The notes under the pieces are model-generated. The model did not search any database. It worked only from the letters and a program-made list of their open reading frames with translations, and was not told the DNA's origin. A stretch of 64,000 nt of DNA from Mimachlamys varia (lineage: Eukaryota; Mollusca; Bivalvia; Pectinida; Pectinidae): assembly GCA_947623455.1 (NCBI GenBank), contig OX392538.1:28891001-28955000 (forward strand), given 5' to 3'. Every line of letters starts with the position of its first letter. Position 1 is the stretch's first letter. Both the position numbers and the translations under genes were made by a program. This document shows, piece after piece, positions 24,282 to 37,756 of this stretch.

Positions 24282-24594
24282 GTAGTAACATTTGTCGATT
24301 TAAACACATTCTATTGCAAATATAACAGATTTTGCATACGTAATGGACACAAGTTTTAACAACTTATTAAATTCCTCTTCGATAGACAATATTGAATAAT
24401 AATATAATGTATATGCTTAAAAAATATGAAATCAATAAGATATATGAGAACAAGGAATTAAATACTTGTTATATAATTAGTAACCACATAAATAGCTAGA
24501 CATTTAACAGAAATAAAAATCATAAATCTGTCTATGATTCCAGTAGTTTTACGTTTTCTTTAGCTTGATAAGTCCATATATTATCATTCAATAA

Positions 24595-24667
24595 TTTGGT
24601 TTGGTTTATTTTGTTTTAAGTCCTATTAACAGCCAGTGTCATTAAAGGACGTATCAGGTTTTTGGTT
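24595..24667 (-). mobile_element. SINE-like fragment, second family
   Basis: Matches the 20127 copy: 'ggtttattttgttttaagtc', 'ctattaacagccagtgtcat' and 'taaaggacgtatcagg'. Truncated before the central domain. Confidence 0.6.
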
Positions 24668-26159
24668 CTTAAAGTTCTTAAAAGCACCAGCCATATTATT
24701 TATAAGTATTTGAAATATCTAATCTGATAGAATAGTTTCCTGTGCATTTTCAGCATAATTTTCCGGTGAGGCACATCAGTTAGATTGGCTCCCGTCTCTA
24801 GAATATTATATTTATATTAAATCATTTAGAAAAAAGTAACTCTCAAAAATTTGAATTTCAGATTATTAACAACGTTCTAAACTGGGGAGTGATAAGTTAG
24901 AAGTAAATTGCAGTGATAAAACCTCTTAGGGGCCAATAGCCAGTCTACATAGGACTATCGCCAGAGACGAAAACGCCGAATCCGTTACAGACTGGGGAAC
25001 ATTAGCTGCTAATAGGATACTAAACTCTAATATTCACGCGCTCACACGTGACGAGGAACTCAAATTAAGATTAGATGATATAACAGTGAAATCCTGTTAA
25101 TGCTGTGTGAAAATACTTTAGATCTTATTTTAATTCTTTATAGCCATGAAAAATGAGTAGGAGCAGACCATTGCAGTTCTAATGCTGTTATTGTCAATTT
25201 TCATCCATAACGGGATCGATTCCAGCTTGGGAACTGAAGAAGCAGATCTGTTTCGAATTTCAACCGTAGATGTTACTTTAAGGATCCCCGTGCCACTGCC
25301 CAAAACTGTAGCTCGTCATTAAAAAACCCTTCTTTCATCGTGTATATGGTGTTGATACATTGTTTTATTGGTAAATAAATGAACAAATAAATAAATAAAC
25401 AAATATGAATACAAGCGGGGAAAATCTAATGCCAGACGTCCAATTATTGTCCACTGTTTAGCTAGCCAACTTATAGCTGCACATCAATTGTGTTAAAAGC
25501 CCAATATATGTAACTTCAGGACATTTTTTTTTATTCTGAAAAATTCTGAAAAAAATCCAGTTGAAAACCATGCAAAAATATGCTTGAAAGAAAGTAAACC
25601 TGAGAGGTAACTAACAAGAAACTCTTGACAGAAAAATCCAACGAACTGAAAATAATTCAGGTGGGGCCCACTTCAAAAAAAAGGCAAAGTTAGAAGACAG
25701 TTCAAAATGGACGTTTGTTTACAAATAACCGAGTTTTACTTTGACATTAAACATATTTATTGCCAATAAAAATTGAACAAGGAATTAGGCACAAGTTATT
25801 TCTTAGGCACACGTTATTTCAACTTATCATAGACTTCTCCCATCATACATTTACAATTACACGACAACAATGATGATAGGCATAAGCATAATACATAAAT
25901 GGTATTTATATGATATTAACAAAGGTAGAAATTTTACAAAATAGAAGAACTAACAAGATATCTTGCTGGTTTTGATGAAATAATGCACATGTCTAAAAAT
26001 GTTTAAGTTAAGGTCTATCGATAATTCAGAAAAAGAAACTCAATAGTAACAATTATGCCTAAGCTATTCAAATTTTTTTTTTTTTTTTTTTTAAGTATTT
26101 GTCTTTCAATTGAAAAACGTTGACATTCAAAGAAAAAGTGGTAGACATTTTCACAGGGA
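24668..26159. other. No gene seen; poly-T tract
   Basis: AT-rich spacer with a poly-T tract at about 26071-26092. No exon or RNA gene recognised. Confidence 0.45.
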
Positions 26160-26325
26160 TGGCCGAGTTTCAACTGCTGCTGTACCGGTAACCGCGTAAG
26201 AATTCATTTTGTTTATCTTAACTAAATCTATAAATATAATAAGTTATTAGGCTTGATTCTCAATTAAAGTTTTTCCGCAAGTTACGTATATTGGGCCTTT
26301 AACACCCTGGCTATATCGCTCTATA
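26160..26325 (+). repeat. Dispersed repeat B, copy
   Basis: Contains 'tttcaactgctgctgtaccg', 'gtaaccgcgtaagaattc', 'tagatttagttaag' (complement) and, further on, 'gttacgtatattgggccttt'. The same words occur in reverse orientation at 43943-44220. Two copies inverted in one window show a dispersed repeat; its class is unknown. Confidence 0.7.
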
Positions 26326-29299
26326 GATATAAATAAAAACGGAACTAATGGGAGCTTACTCTAAATACCAAACAATATAGAGTGGAACTTTCTAATATCA
26401 TTCCTGCAGTTAAGGGACCTTTAAAAACATTGAACGATGTAATTCAATAAAACATTTTCCAACAGATGGAAAATAAAGACGTAGTTTGAGCGAACGCATC
26501 AATTTCATCTTCAGAAGCAGAATCTTAACAATAAGAAAACCCTCCGCCATTAACGAAACGACCACCAGGGGATATTTTTCGACTTCGGAGTCGTTATATT
26601 ATTATTGAGAACAACTTCAATAGGAAATTGAATTATGGATCTTTACACCAAGGATGGGTTAAAAATGTAATGCAGTGAAGTAGATGACATGAGTTATTGC
26701 GTGTTATATTTTAAATGAATTTAACACGCAACAACTAAAATATCTGCATGTTTTTCCTGTCCTCTTTCTAGTCCATGTCAAAATCTAGAGCTTTATTAAA
26801 AACACTATAATCGATAATCTTTTGTGTTAGGGCAAGGAACTATATGATTCAGTTTTCACGATGGCAAATCAATTTGAATGTTTTGCAAACGCGAGTACGT
26901 AAGCTTCATTAATTGTAATGTTGAAGTACAATGCCCAAGTATAGTAGTGTAACACATGGTTGTATGATTGCGATGCCCATTTTATCCTGACACGGGGACG
27001 GTTGGCTGGTTTGTACAATGAATGAGTTGTTTTTCCTCCGCTTCATTGTCGATGGAACTGTGGCGTAAAGGAATAAAAGATAGAAAAACAAGTAGAAGTG
27101 ACGAAATGAAGGGATAGACAGACCAGAGCGAGCTCGAGAAAAAGATATTCGAATTTTTGAGGGACTCTCCGGCCTAGCCCTATGGTTGCCTTATTCGTAT
27201 TCCGTTTGTAACCTGGAGACGCTAAAAAGAGAATAATATACACAAAAGACAACTTTCAAAATGGCTTTTACACAATATAATTATAAAGTGGTATTAATTT
27301 AAATGTAATTTTGATGGTGTTATATATTCGTCATTCTTTGACACTTCTACGACAATGTACGAGGTACATGTTTTATGATTTCCAATTAAGACAATAATGT
27401 GAAGTTATGATTAGTTTAACAGTATTTCATAGCTATCAAGTTTAAATGAAATTATCTCAAAAATCAATAAATTTTCAATTAGTTTTCAATCCTTTGTGGA
27501 TCGAAATTGTTTTTCACGCCTACATATTCCTTTTTTCAACAAAAAATTTTTCGAGGATAGATGTTTTTTGTTTCTGGTTTTTTGTTGTTTTTTTCATTCG
27601 GTATGAAATCTACATAAGTCATCCGAATAATGCATAAAGGTAAAAATATTCATTTCAGAATTTTGTCACCTCCAACCCACGCATACGGATTATGAAAAAA
27701 AATCCTTCCATTTAGGAACAAAAGGTCTTGACTGTATATTATACATATACTGAACCCTCATTATTTAAATCCTCGCCATTTTGTCACAGTGCGGCCGAGC
27801 ATATATACTCTTCCATTTAGAAGAGAAAGCACCGAGCATTAACTGGCACGCTTCTTAAGACGTTATACTTAAAGGTGATGCGACTTTAAGCTCGATGTCT
27901 ACGACTTTAAATCCCTTTCAGATTTCGACGGTTATTTTAAGGAGAAAATTGTCGCTGTTATTGATTTTCTTTCAATAACAAGCATGCATCATTACCTCTG
28001 TTTTTATCTCATTTCTGATTTGTCTGACAAGTTAATGGTGACGTAGAAAATAGAATATACGTCAAAAAGTAGGACGCGGAGTTCGAGTGTAAATCTCCAC
28101 AAAGCCCAAAGTCTGTATTCTCAAAGCGTTGTTACCTTAACGGTTCGTTTTTCTCAAAATGTTTTAAATATACAAACAATAAAAAATACACCAATATTTT
28201 TGTGTTTAAGCGTCATTAAAGCTATCATTGACTCTTTTTACATATAATTTCAGTTTTGGATTTTTATTATTTTTGAAAATAGGACAGTTTAAAATGTATA
28301 TCAAGTCAAGTGATAAGGATTTAGACAACTCAGCCCAGTACCAGTATTCATGAAACTGTTCTCGTGCACACAAACCAACTTTCTTGTAACTAGCTTAAAT
28401 TTTGTAAACTTCTGTTTCAGGTTTCTAGATTCTTCATATTACATGTGACATGCTGCGACAAGCAATATGGGAACGTCATAATTTCATGTTAGCGTAATAA
28501 TGACGCAAATTGAGAACGTCATTTTAACACACATTTCATGGGGCATTGATGATGGCGATGATGACATTGTATACTATTCACAGAATCTTTCCATTCCCTA
28601 CTGTTTCTAGTATTAAAACAAATCTAACATGGGACTCCGCATGTCTCGTGCTTCTCTTGAGCCTAAATAGTACACTCGGGTCGAAATATTCCTGTCAACG
28701 GAATAGTACCATCAATACACGAGTCTATTAATCTAACAGAGCTCTTCACATTCCACATCAGTACAAACAGATTCAACCTGTCGTAAAGTTACAGAATCAA
28801 TTGCCAATCGGTACGCGATGAGGTTGTCTATTCCGCCATCGTCCACGTGGACACGTCATTACCTGCTTCTGTTTCAGAGCGCTGTGCCGCCCAACGGCCA
28901 ACAATGAAATGATAGAACTTATCCCTGTATCTGCCGTATAATCTGTAACAGTGACCTATCATGATCAGAATGCATTGGGGCAAACATCACTTTATTCCTA
29001 TTCTGGTAGTGTGTTTTTGATTGCTTATTCGATTTTCAATGTTTTATTTTTGTATCCCTGATGTCTGCTTTTCAGGTTACAAATGAATCAACGTGTAAAG
29101 TCTGTTATTTTGTCTATTAAAGACTTCAAATCAATACAGGTAAACAGTTTGGCTATGGTGGTGGAGTCTCCATTCAGAAAAGCTTAAATTTTGAAGCATA
29201 CATATGTATATTTGTCAATACTGGCAAATTAACTGGAATGTGCACTGTAGCATACCTTTCAGAAAAGCCAATGATATTTGATCTGTTGAGGAATGGAGG
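26326..29299. other. No gene seen
   Basis: AT-rich spacer leading into the large minisatellite. Only short open frames without domain signals or splice framing. Confidence 0.45.
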
Positions 29300-31239
29300 G
29301 GAACGATGGTCGCCGAGCATTTATACAGTGAAGAAACTGGACAGGGACGATGGCGGCGACAAGTTGCACTCTAGACCAACTTGTCTTGGACGATGTTCGG
29401 CGACAAGTTACACTATAGACCAACGGGACAGGGACAATGGACGGCGACAAGGTACACTATAGACCAACGGGACAGGGACAATGGACGGCGTCAGGTTCAC
29501 TGTAGACAAACTGGAGAGGGACAATGGACGGCGATAAGGTACACTGTAGACCGACTGGACAAGGACAATGGTCGGCGTCAGGTTCACTGTAGACCAACTG
29601 GACAGGGACAATGGACGGCGACAAGGTACGCTGTAGACCGACTGGACAGGGACAATGGTCGGCGTCAGGTTCACTGTAGACCAACTGGAGAGGGACAATG
29701 GACGGCGACAAGGTACGCTGTAGACCAAAGGGACAGGGACAATGGACGGCAACAAGGTACACTGTACACCAACGGTACAGGGACAATGGACGGCGACAAG
29801 ATACACTGTAGAGCAACGGGACAGGGACAATGGACGGCGACAAGATACACTGTAGACCAACTGGACAGGGACAATGGACGGTGACAAGGTACGCTGTAGA
29901 CCAAAGGGACAGGGACAATGGACGGCAACAAGGTACACTGTAGACCAACGGGACAGGGACAATGGACGGCGACAAGGTACACTTAAGAACAACGGGACAG
30001 GGACAATGGACGGCGACACGGAACACTGTAGACCAGCTGGACAGGGAAAATGGCCGACGAAAAGGAATAATATAGACTAACGGGACAGGGACAATGGACG
30101 GCGATAAGGTACAATGTAGACCAACGGGACAGGGACAATGGACCGCGACAAGTTACACTGTAGACCAAATGGACAGAGACGATGATCGGCGACAAGTAAA
30201 ACTGTACAACAACGGGACAGGAACAATGGACGGCGACAAGGTACAATGTAGACCAACGGGACAGGGACAATGGACCGCGACAAGGTACCTGTAAACCAAC
30301 CGGACAGGGACAATGGACGGGGACAAGGTAACTGTAGACCAACGGGACAGGGACAATGGACGGGGACAAGGTAACTGTAAACCATCTGGACATGGACAAT
30401 GGACGGCGACAAGTTACACTATAGACCAACGGGACAGAGACGATATTCGGCGACAAGGTACACTGTAGACCAACTGGACAATGACAACGGTCGGCGATAA
30501 GGTACACTGTAGACCAACTGGACAGGGACGATGGCCGGCGTCAGGTGCACTGTAGACCAACGGGACAGGGACAATGGACGGCGATAAGGTACACTGTAGA
30601 CCGACTGGACAGGGACGATGGTCGGCGTCAGGTGCACTGTAGACAAACTGGAGAGGGACAATGGACGGCGATAAGGTACACTGTAGACCGACTGGACAGG
30701 GACAATGGTCGGCGTCAGGTTCACTGTAGACCAACTGGACAGGGACAATGGACGGCGACAAGGTACGCTGTAGACCGACTGGACAGGGACAATGGTCGGC
30801 GTCAGGTTCACTGTAGAATAACTGGACAGGGACAATGGACGGCGACAAGGTACGCTGTAGATCAAAGGGACAGGGACAATGGACGGCGACAAGGTACACT
30901 GTAGACCAACCGGACAGGGACAATGGACTGGGACAAGGTAACTGTAAACCATCTGGACATGGACAATGGACGGCGACAAGTTACACTATAGACCAACGGG
31001 ACAGAGACGATATTCGGCGACAAGGTACACTGTAGACCAACTATACAATGACAATGGTCGGCGATAAGGTACACTGTAGACCAACTGGACAGGGACGATG
31101 GCCGGCGTCAGGTTCACTGTAGACCAACGGGACAGGGACAATGGACGGCGATAAGGTACACTGTAGACCGACTGGACAGGGACGATGGTCGGCGTCAGGT
31201 GCACTGTAGACAAACTGGAGAGGGACAATGGACGGCGAT

Positions 31240-33271
31240 AAGGTACACTGTAGACCGACTGGACAGGGACAATGGTCGGCGTCAGGTTCACTGTAGACCA
31301 ACTGGACAGGGACAATGGACGGCGACAAGGTACGCTGTAGACCAACTGGACAGGGACAATGGTCGGCGTCAGGTTCACTGTAGACCAACTGGACAGGGAC
31401 AATGGACGGCGACAAGGTACGCTGTAGATCAAAGGGACAGGGACAATGGACGGCGACAAGGTACACTGTACACCAACGGGGCAGGGACAATGGACGGCGA
31501 CAAGGTACACTGTAGATCAACGGGACAGGCACAATGGACGACGACAAGATACACTGTAGACCGATTGGACAGGGACAACGGTCGAGGACAAGGTACACTG
31601 TAGACCAACTGGACAGGGACAATAAACGGCGACGAGGTACACTGTAGACCGACTGGACAGGGACAATGGTCGGGGACAAGGTACACTGTAGACCAACGGG
31701 ACAAGGACAATTGACGGCGATAAGGTACACTGTAGACTAACGGGACAGGGACAATGGACGGGGACAAGGTAACTGTAGACCAACGGGACAGGGACAATGG
31801 ACGGGGACAAGGTACACTGTACACCAACGGGACAGGGACAATGGTCGACGACAATGTACACTGTACACCAACGGGACAGGGACAATGGACGGGGACAAGG
31901 TAACTGTAAACCATCTGGACATGGACAATGGACGGCGACAAGTTACACTATAGACCAACGGGACAGAGACGATATTCGGCGACAAGGTACACTGTAGACC
32001 AACTGGACAATGACAATGGTCGGCGATAAGGTACACTGTAGACCAACTGGACAGGGACGATGGCCGGCGTCAGGTTCACTGTAGACCGACGGGACAGGGA
32101 CAATGGACGGCGATAAAGTACACTGTAGACCGACTGGACAGGGACAATGGTCGGCGTCAGGTGCACTGTAGACAAACTGGAGAGGGAAATGGACGGCAAT
32201 AAGGTACACTGTAGACCGACTGGACAGGGACAATGGTCGGCGTCAGGTTCACTGTAGACCAACTGGACAGGGACAATGGACGGCGACAAGGTACGCTGTA
32301 GACCAACTGGACAGGGACAATGGTCGGCGTCAGGTTCACTGTAGACCAACTGGACAGGGACAATGGACGGCGACAAGGTACGCTGTAGATCAAAGGGACA
32401 GGGACAATGGACGGCGACAAGGTACACTGTACACCAACGGGGCAGGGACAATGGACGGCGACAAGGTACACTGTAGATCAACGGGACAGGCACAATGGAC
32501 GACGACAAGATACACTGTAGACCGATTGGACAGGGACAACGGTCGAGGACAAGGTACACTGTAGACCAACTGGACAGGGACAATAAACGGCGACGAGGTA
32601 CACTGTAGACCGACTGGACAGGGACAATGGTCGGGGACAAGGTACACTGTAGACCAACGGGACAAGGACAATTGACGGCGATAAGGTACACTGTAGACTA
32701 ACGGGACAGGGACAATGGACGGGGACAAGGTAACTGTAGACCAACGGGACAGGGACAATGGACGGGGACAAGGTACACTGTACACCAACGGGACAGGGAC
32801 AATGGTCGACGACAATGTACACTGTACACCAACGGGACAGGGACAATGGACGGGGACAAGGTAACTGTAAACCATCTGGACATGGACAATGGACGGCGAC
32901 AAGTTACACTATAGACCAACGGGACAGAGACGATATTCGGCGACAAGGTACACTGTAGACCAACTGGACAATGACAATGGTCGGCGATAAGGTACACTGT
33001 AGACCAACTGGACAGGGACGATGGCCGGCGTCAGGTTCACTGTAGACCGACGGGACAGGGACAATGGACGGCGATAAAGTACACTGTAGACCGACTGGAC
33101 AGGGACAATGGTCGGCGTCAGGTGCACTGTAGACAAACTGGAGAGGGAAATGGACGGCAATAAGGTACACTGTAGACCGACTGGACAGGGACAATGGTCG
33201 GCGTCAGGTTCACTGTAGACCAACTGGACAGGGACAATGGACGGCGACAAGGTACGCTGTAGACCGACTGG
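31240..33271. repeat. Higher-order duplication, period 961 bp
   Basis: Inside the minisatellite, about 31240-32310 is repeated essentially unchanged at 32201-33271 (offset 961 bp). Internal landmarks fall at matching places, for example 31797/32758 and 31943/32904. A less exact earlier copy of part of the same block begins near 31020. This is recent unequal exchange or replication slippage on blocks of about 22 units. Confidence 0.85.
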
Positions 33272-34199
33272 ACAGGGACAATGGACGGCGTCAGGTTCAC
33301 TGTAGACCAACTGGACAGGGACAATGGACGGCGACAAGGTACGCTGTAGACCAAAGGGACAGGGACAATGGACGGCGACAAGGTACACTGTACACCAACG
33401 GGGCAGGGACAATGGACGGCGACAAGGTACACTGTAGACCAACCGGACAGGGACAATGGACGGCGACAAGGTACACTGTAGACCAACTGGACAGGGACAA
33501 TGGACGGCGACGAGGTACACTGTAGACCGACTGGACAGGGACAATGGTCGGTGACAAGGTACACTGTAGACCAACGGGACAAGGACAATGGACGGCGATA
33601 AGGTACACTGCAGACTAACGGGACAGGGACAATGGACGGGGACAAGGTAACTGTAAACCAACGGGACAGGGACAATGGACGGGGACAAGGAACACTGTAC
33701 ACCAACGGGACAGGGACAATGGTCGACGACAATGTACACTGTAGACCAACGAGACAGGGACGATGGTCGGGGACAAGGTACACTGTAGACCAACGGGACA
33801 GGGACAATGGTTGGCGACAAGGTACATTGTAAACCAACTGGACAGGGACCATGGTCGACGACAAGGTACACTGTAGACCAACGGGACATTGACAATAGAC
33901 GGTGACAAGGTATATTGTAGACCATCTGTACAGGGACAATGGACGGCGACAAGGTACACTGTAGACCGACTGGAGAGGGACAATATTCGATGACAAGGTA
34001 CACTGTTGACCGACTGGACAGGGACAATGGTCGACGACAAGTTACACTGTAGACCAAATGGATAGAGACGATGATAAGCAACAAGTAAAACTGTACAACA
34101 ACGGGACAGGAACAATGGACGTCGACAAGGTACACTGTAGACCAACGGGGCAGGGACAATGGACCGCGACAAGGTACACTGTAGATCAACCGGACAGGG

Positions 34200-34700
34200 A
34201 CAATGGACGGGGACAAGGTAACTGTAGACCAACGGGACAGGAACAATGGACGGCGACAAGGTGCACTGTAGACCGACTGGACAGGAACAATGAACGGCAA
34301 CAAGGTACACTGTAGACCAACGGGACAGGGACAATGGACGGGGACAAGGTACACTGTAGACAAACGGGACAGGGACAATGGCCGACGAAAAGGTACACTG
34401 TAGACCAACGGGACAGGGACAATGGACGGGAACAAGGTAACTGTAGACCAACGGGACAGGGACAATGGACGTCGACAAGGTGCACTGTAGACCGACTGGA
34501 CAGGAACAATGAACGGCAACAAGGTACACTGTAGACCAACGGGACAGGGACAATGGACGGGGACAAGGTACACTGTAGACAAACGGGACAGGGACAATGG
34601 CCGACGAAAAGGTACACTGTAGACCAACGGGACAGGGACAATGGACGGGAACAAGGTAACTGTAGACCAACGGGACAGGGACAATGGACGGGGACAAGGT
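34200..34700. repeat. Second higher-order duplication, period 219 bp
   Basis: Five-unit blocks repeat with offset 219 bp: the landmark 'gtgcactgtagaccgactgg' is at 34261 and 34480, followed by the same variant order, including a 'gacgaaaagg' unit. It is independent of the 961-bp block. Confidence 0.75.
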
Positions 34701-36482
34701 ACACTGGACAACAACGGGACAAGGATGATAATCGCCGACAAGGTACACTGTAGACCAACGGCACAGGGACAATGGATGGCAACAAGGTACACTGTAGACC
34801 AACTTGACATTGACAATGGACGGCAACACGTAACACTGTAGACCAGCGGGACGGGGACAGGGGACAGGGACAAGGTACACTGTAGACCAACGGGACATAC
34901 ACAATGGACGGAGACAAGGTACACTGTACTACAACGGGACAGAGACAAAGGACGGCGACAAGGTACACTGTAGACCAACGGGACAGGGACAATGGACGGC
35001 GACAAGGTACACTGTAGACCAACGGGACATTGACAATAGACGGAAACAAGGTATACTGTAGACCATCTGGACAGGGACAATGGACGGCGACAAGGTACAC
35101 TGGACAACAACGGGACAAGGACGATAATCGCCGACAAGGTACACTGTAGACCAACGGGAGAGGGACAATGGATGGCAAAAAGGTACACTGTAGACAGACT
35201 AGACGGGGACAATGGTCTGGGACAAGTTATACACTGTAAACGAATTCGAAACGGATGATGGTCGACGACCATGTTCACAGAAGACCAACTAGACATGGAC
35301 AATGGACCGCGACAAGGTACACTGTAGACCAACTGGACAGGGACAATGGCCGACGACAAGGTACACTGTAGACCAACGGGACAGGGACAATGTACGGGGA
35401 CAAGGTACACTGTAGACCAACGGGACAGGGACAATGGCCGACGAAAAGGTACACTGTAGACCAACGGGACAGGGACAATGGATGGGGACAAGGTAACTGT
35501 AGACCGACGGGACAGGGACAATGGACGACGATAGGGTACACTGTAGACCGACTGGACAGGGACGAACATCGGGGACAAGGTACATTGTAAAGGAATACGA
35601 AACAGATGGTCGGCGACCATTGTACTGAAGACCAACGTGACAGGGACAATGGACGGCGACCACTATAGACCAACGGGACAGGGACAATGGACGGCGACCA
35701 CTATAGACCAACGGGACAGGGACAATGGTCGGCGAGAAGGTACACTGAAGATCAACTGGACAGGGACAATGGACGACGACAAGGTACACTGTAGGCCGAC
35801 TGGACAGGGACAACGGTCGGCGACAAGGTACACTGTAGAACAACGGGACATGAACAATGGACGGCGACCAGGCACACTGTAGACCAACGGAACAGGGACA
35901 ATGGATGGCAGCAAGGTACACTGTAGACCAAAGGGACAGGGTCAATGGTCGGCGACAAGTTACACTGTAGACCAACTGGACAGGGACAATGGACGGCGAC
36001 AAGTTACACTGTAGACCAACTGGACAGGGTCAATGGTCGGCAACAAGGTACACTGTAGACCAACGGGACAGAGACAACTGTCGACGACAAGGTACACTGT
36101 AGACCAACGGGACAGGGACAATGGTCGACGATAAGGTAAACTGTAGACCGACGGGACAGGGACAATGGACGGCGACAAGGTACACTGTAGACCAACGAGA
36201 CAGGGACGATGGTCGAGGACAAGGTACACTGTAGACCGACGGGACAGGGACAATGGTCGGGGACAAGGTACACTGTAGACCAACGGGAAAGGGACAATGG
36301 TCGACGACAAGGTACACTGTGGACCGACTAGGCGGGGACAATGGTCGAGGACAAGGTACACTGTAAAGGAATTCGAAACAAATGATGGTCGGCGACCATT
36401 TTAACTGAAGACCAACTAGACGGGGACAATGGACGGCGACAATGTACACTGTAGACTAACTCGACAGGGACGATGGTCGACT

Positions 36483-37652
36483 CTTACGAGCTAAACGACT
36501 TAACATGGGTAAAATGCATATAGAAAATTGATAACAAAAACAAAGAAACAGCACAGAATGCATTAAAATGAAAATAACAAGCAACAAAGACAATTTACTC
36601 AGTGTCCTTTTAAATTATTGTGGTCTAGCTAAACATGTTCTAAATTCGTTGAAATATTATTCGTCGACAGCGGATTCGATCGAAAGGAATATCACCTGAC
36701 CTAGATTGTTTTTAATTTAAACTGAAAATCTCTAGGCGATGAACAAAATAAGATGTTTTTCCAAACATCGTATCCTTTCTCAGACTAGGATTATTTGTAA
36801 TTAGTTAAGGTGATGAGATTTACTTTAGCCTTGGTTGCAAGGAAAATCAACAGCGCTGTAATCGTCCAGAGTATTCTATATAATGAGATTGTGTCAGTTT
36901 GCTTGAGGAACAGGAAGTAGTCACGAAAAAAAACGGAACTCTCTTTGTTTGGTTACTCTGGTAACGGAAGTAAGAGTCACGGCGGCCGATGTCAATTAAT
37001 ATATCGCTTCAAATAATTAATGTATTATCACATTTAAGAGAAGTTGGTTCGTAATTGTGTCCTGGGGCAGTAAAGCTTCGTTTTGTATCAATTAGTATTA
37101 AGTTTGTCTGTCTTTCTGTCAAGGAAATGCCTGAACACCTCATTACAATGCCAAAAGATTCGAGCGATAAAAAAAAACAAGAAATAAATCGCAGCTAATT
37201 AACGTAAAGTACGTGCTTGCGGTATATACAGTATGAGTACCAGCAGTCAGATGCACAGGATATTTGTATGAGCTAGCTATGGTTTAAAGCTTTGTGATAG
37301 TGATATATAAATATACAATGTACACTGTATAATGGACAAGCCATATGTTGATTTGTTTACTACAGATAGTTGCCTACTTCGTCGCGAGAGAGAATACATT
37401 ATGCAATTCATCTTCGATGAAAATCCCCCCTCGATACCCTTTTTTACCATTGAGAGGAGGGGGCATTTTTATTGAAAATTGAACTTAACCCCAAAAAGTG
37501 TAAAATAGCTCCAAACATCTTGCACATACAAAACTAGCTATAACATATTCTCAGGTCCCTGTGTGTCTTATATTGTTGAATACATCTTATTTTAGATTAG
37601 TGTGACAGTTATGACCCAGTAACGTACCGAGCTGTACAACTTTATAGCAAAG
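36483..37652. other. No gene seen
   Basis: AT-rich flank right of the minisatellite. No exon or repeat recognised. Confidence 0.45.
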
Positions 37653-37756
37653 GCGGTCGAATCTGGACCCCACCCCCTTTACTCGCCAAATGCTCCTATA
37701 ATATCATCTATAGGAATATTTTGCGAGTAAAGGGGGGGGGGTTCAGATTCGAGCGC
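37653..37756. mobile_element. Foldback element, ~48-bp arms, with G/C run
   Basis: Left arm 37653-37700 pairs with right arm 37709-37756 over an 8-bp loop: 'ggcggtcgaatctgga' against 'tcagattcgagcgcc', and 'tttactcgcc' against 'gcgagtaaa'. Each arm includes a C-run or G-run (nine or more G at 37732-37741). It resembles a small foldback transposon. Confidence 0.75.

Larger units (their letters stand above)
29300..36482. repeat. 7.2-kb minisatellite of ~44-bp units
   Basis: About 160 tandem units of 44 bp (some 41-43). The unit begins GGACAGGGACAATGGACGGC and ends with a GGTACACTGTAGACC block. The + strand is purine-rich with repeated GG/GGG runs. Common variants are a 'ggcgtcaggttcactg' type, a 'ggggacaaggtaactg' type (2-3 bp shorter) and a 'gacgaaaag' type. 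Units have almost no stop codons on the - strand, and because 44 is not a multiple of three the same words rotate through all frames. Overlapping - frames of 100-908 codons therefore result. These are not genes. The array starts and stops abruptly against AT-rich DNA. Confidence 0.97.

Noticed and set aside
32909..35635. 908-codon open frame on the - strand, and many overlapping frames of 100-250 codons between 29.4 and 36.4 kb
   Set aside because: They are readings of the 44-bp minisatellite through three rotating frames. Stops are simply rare in the unit, and there are no start context, splice sites or domains.
29300..36482. Regular spacing that might suggest a CRISPR array
   Set aside because: There are no unique spacers between repeats, the units are contiguous, and the genes and introns nearby are eukaryotic.
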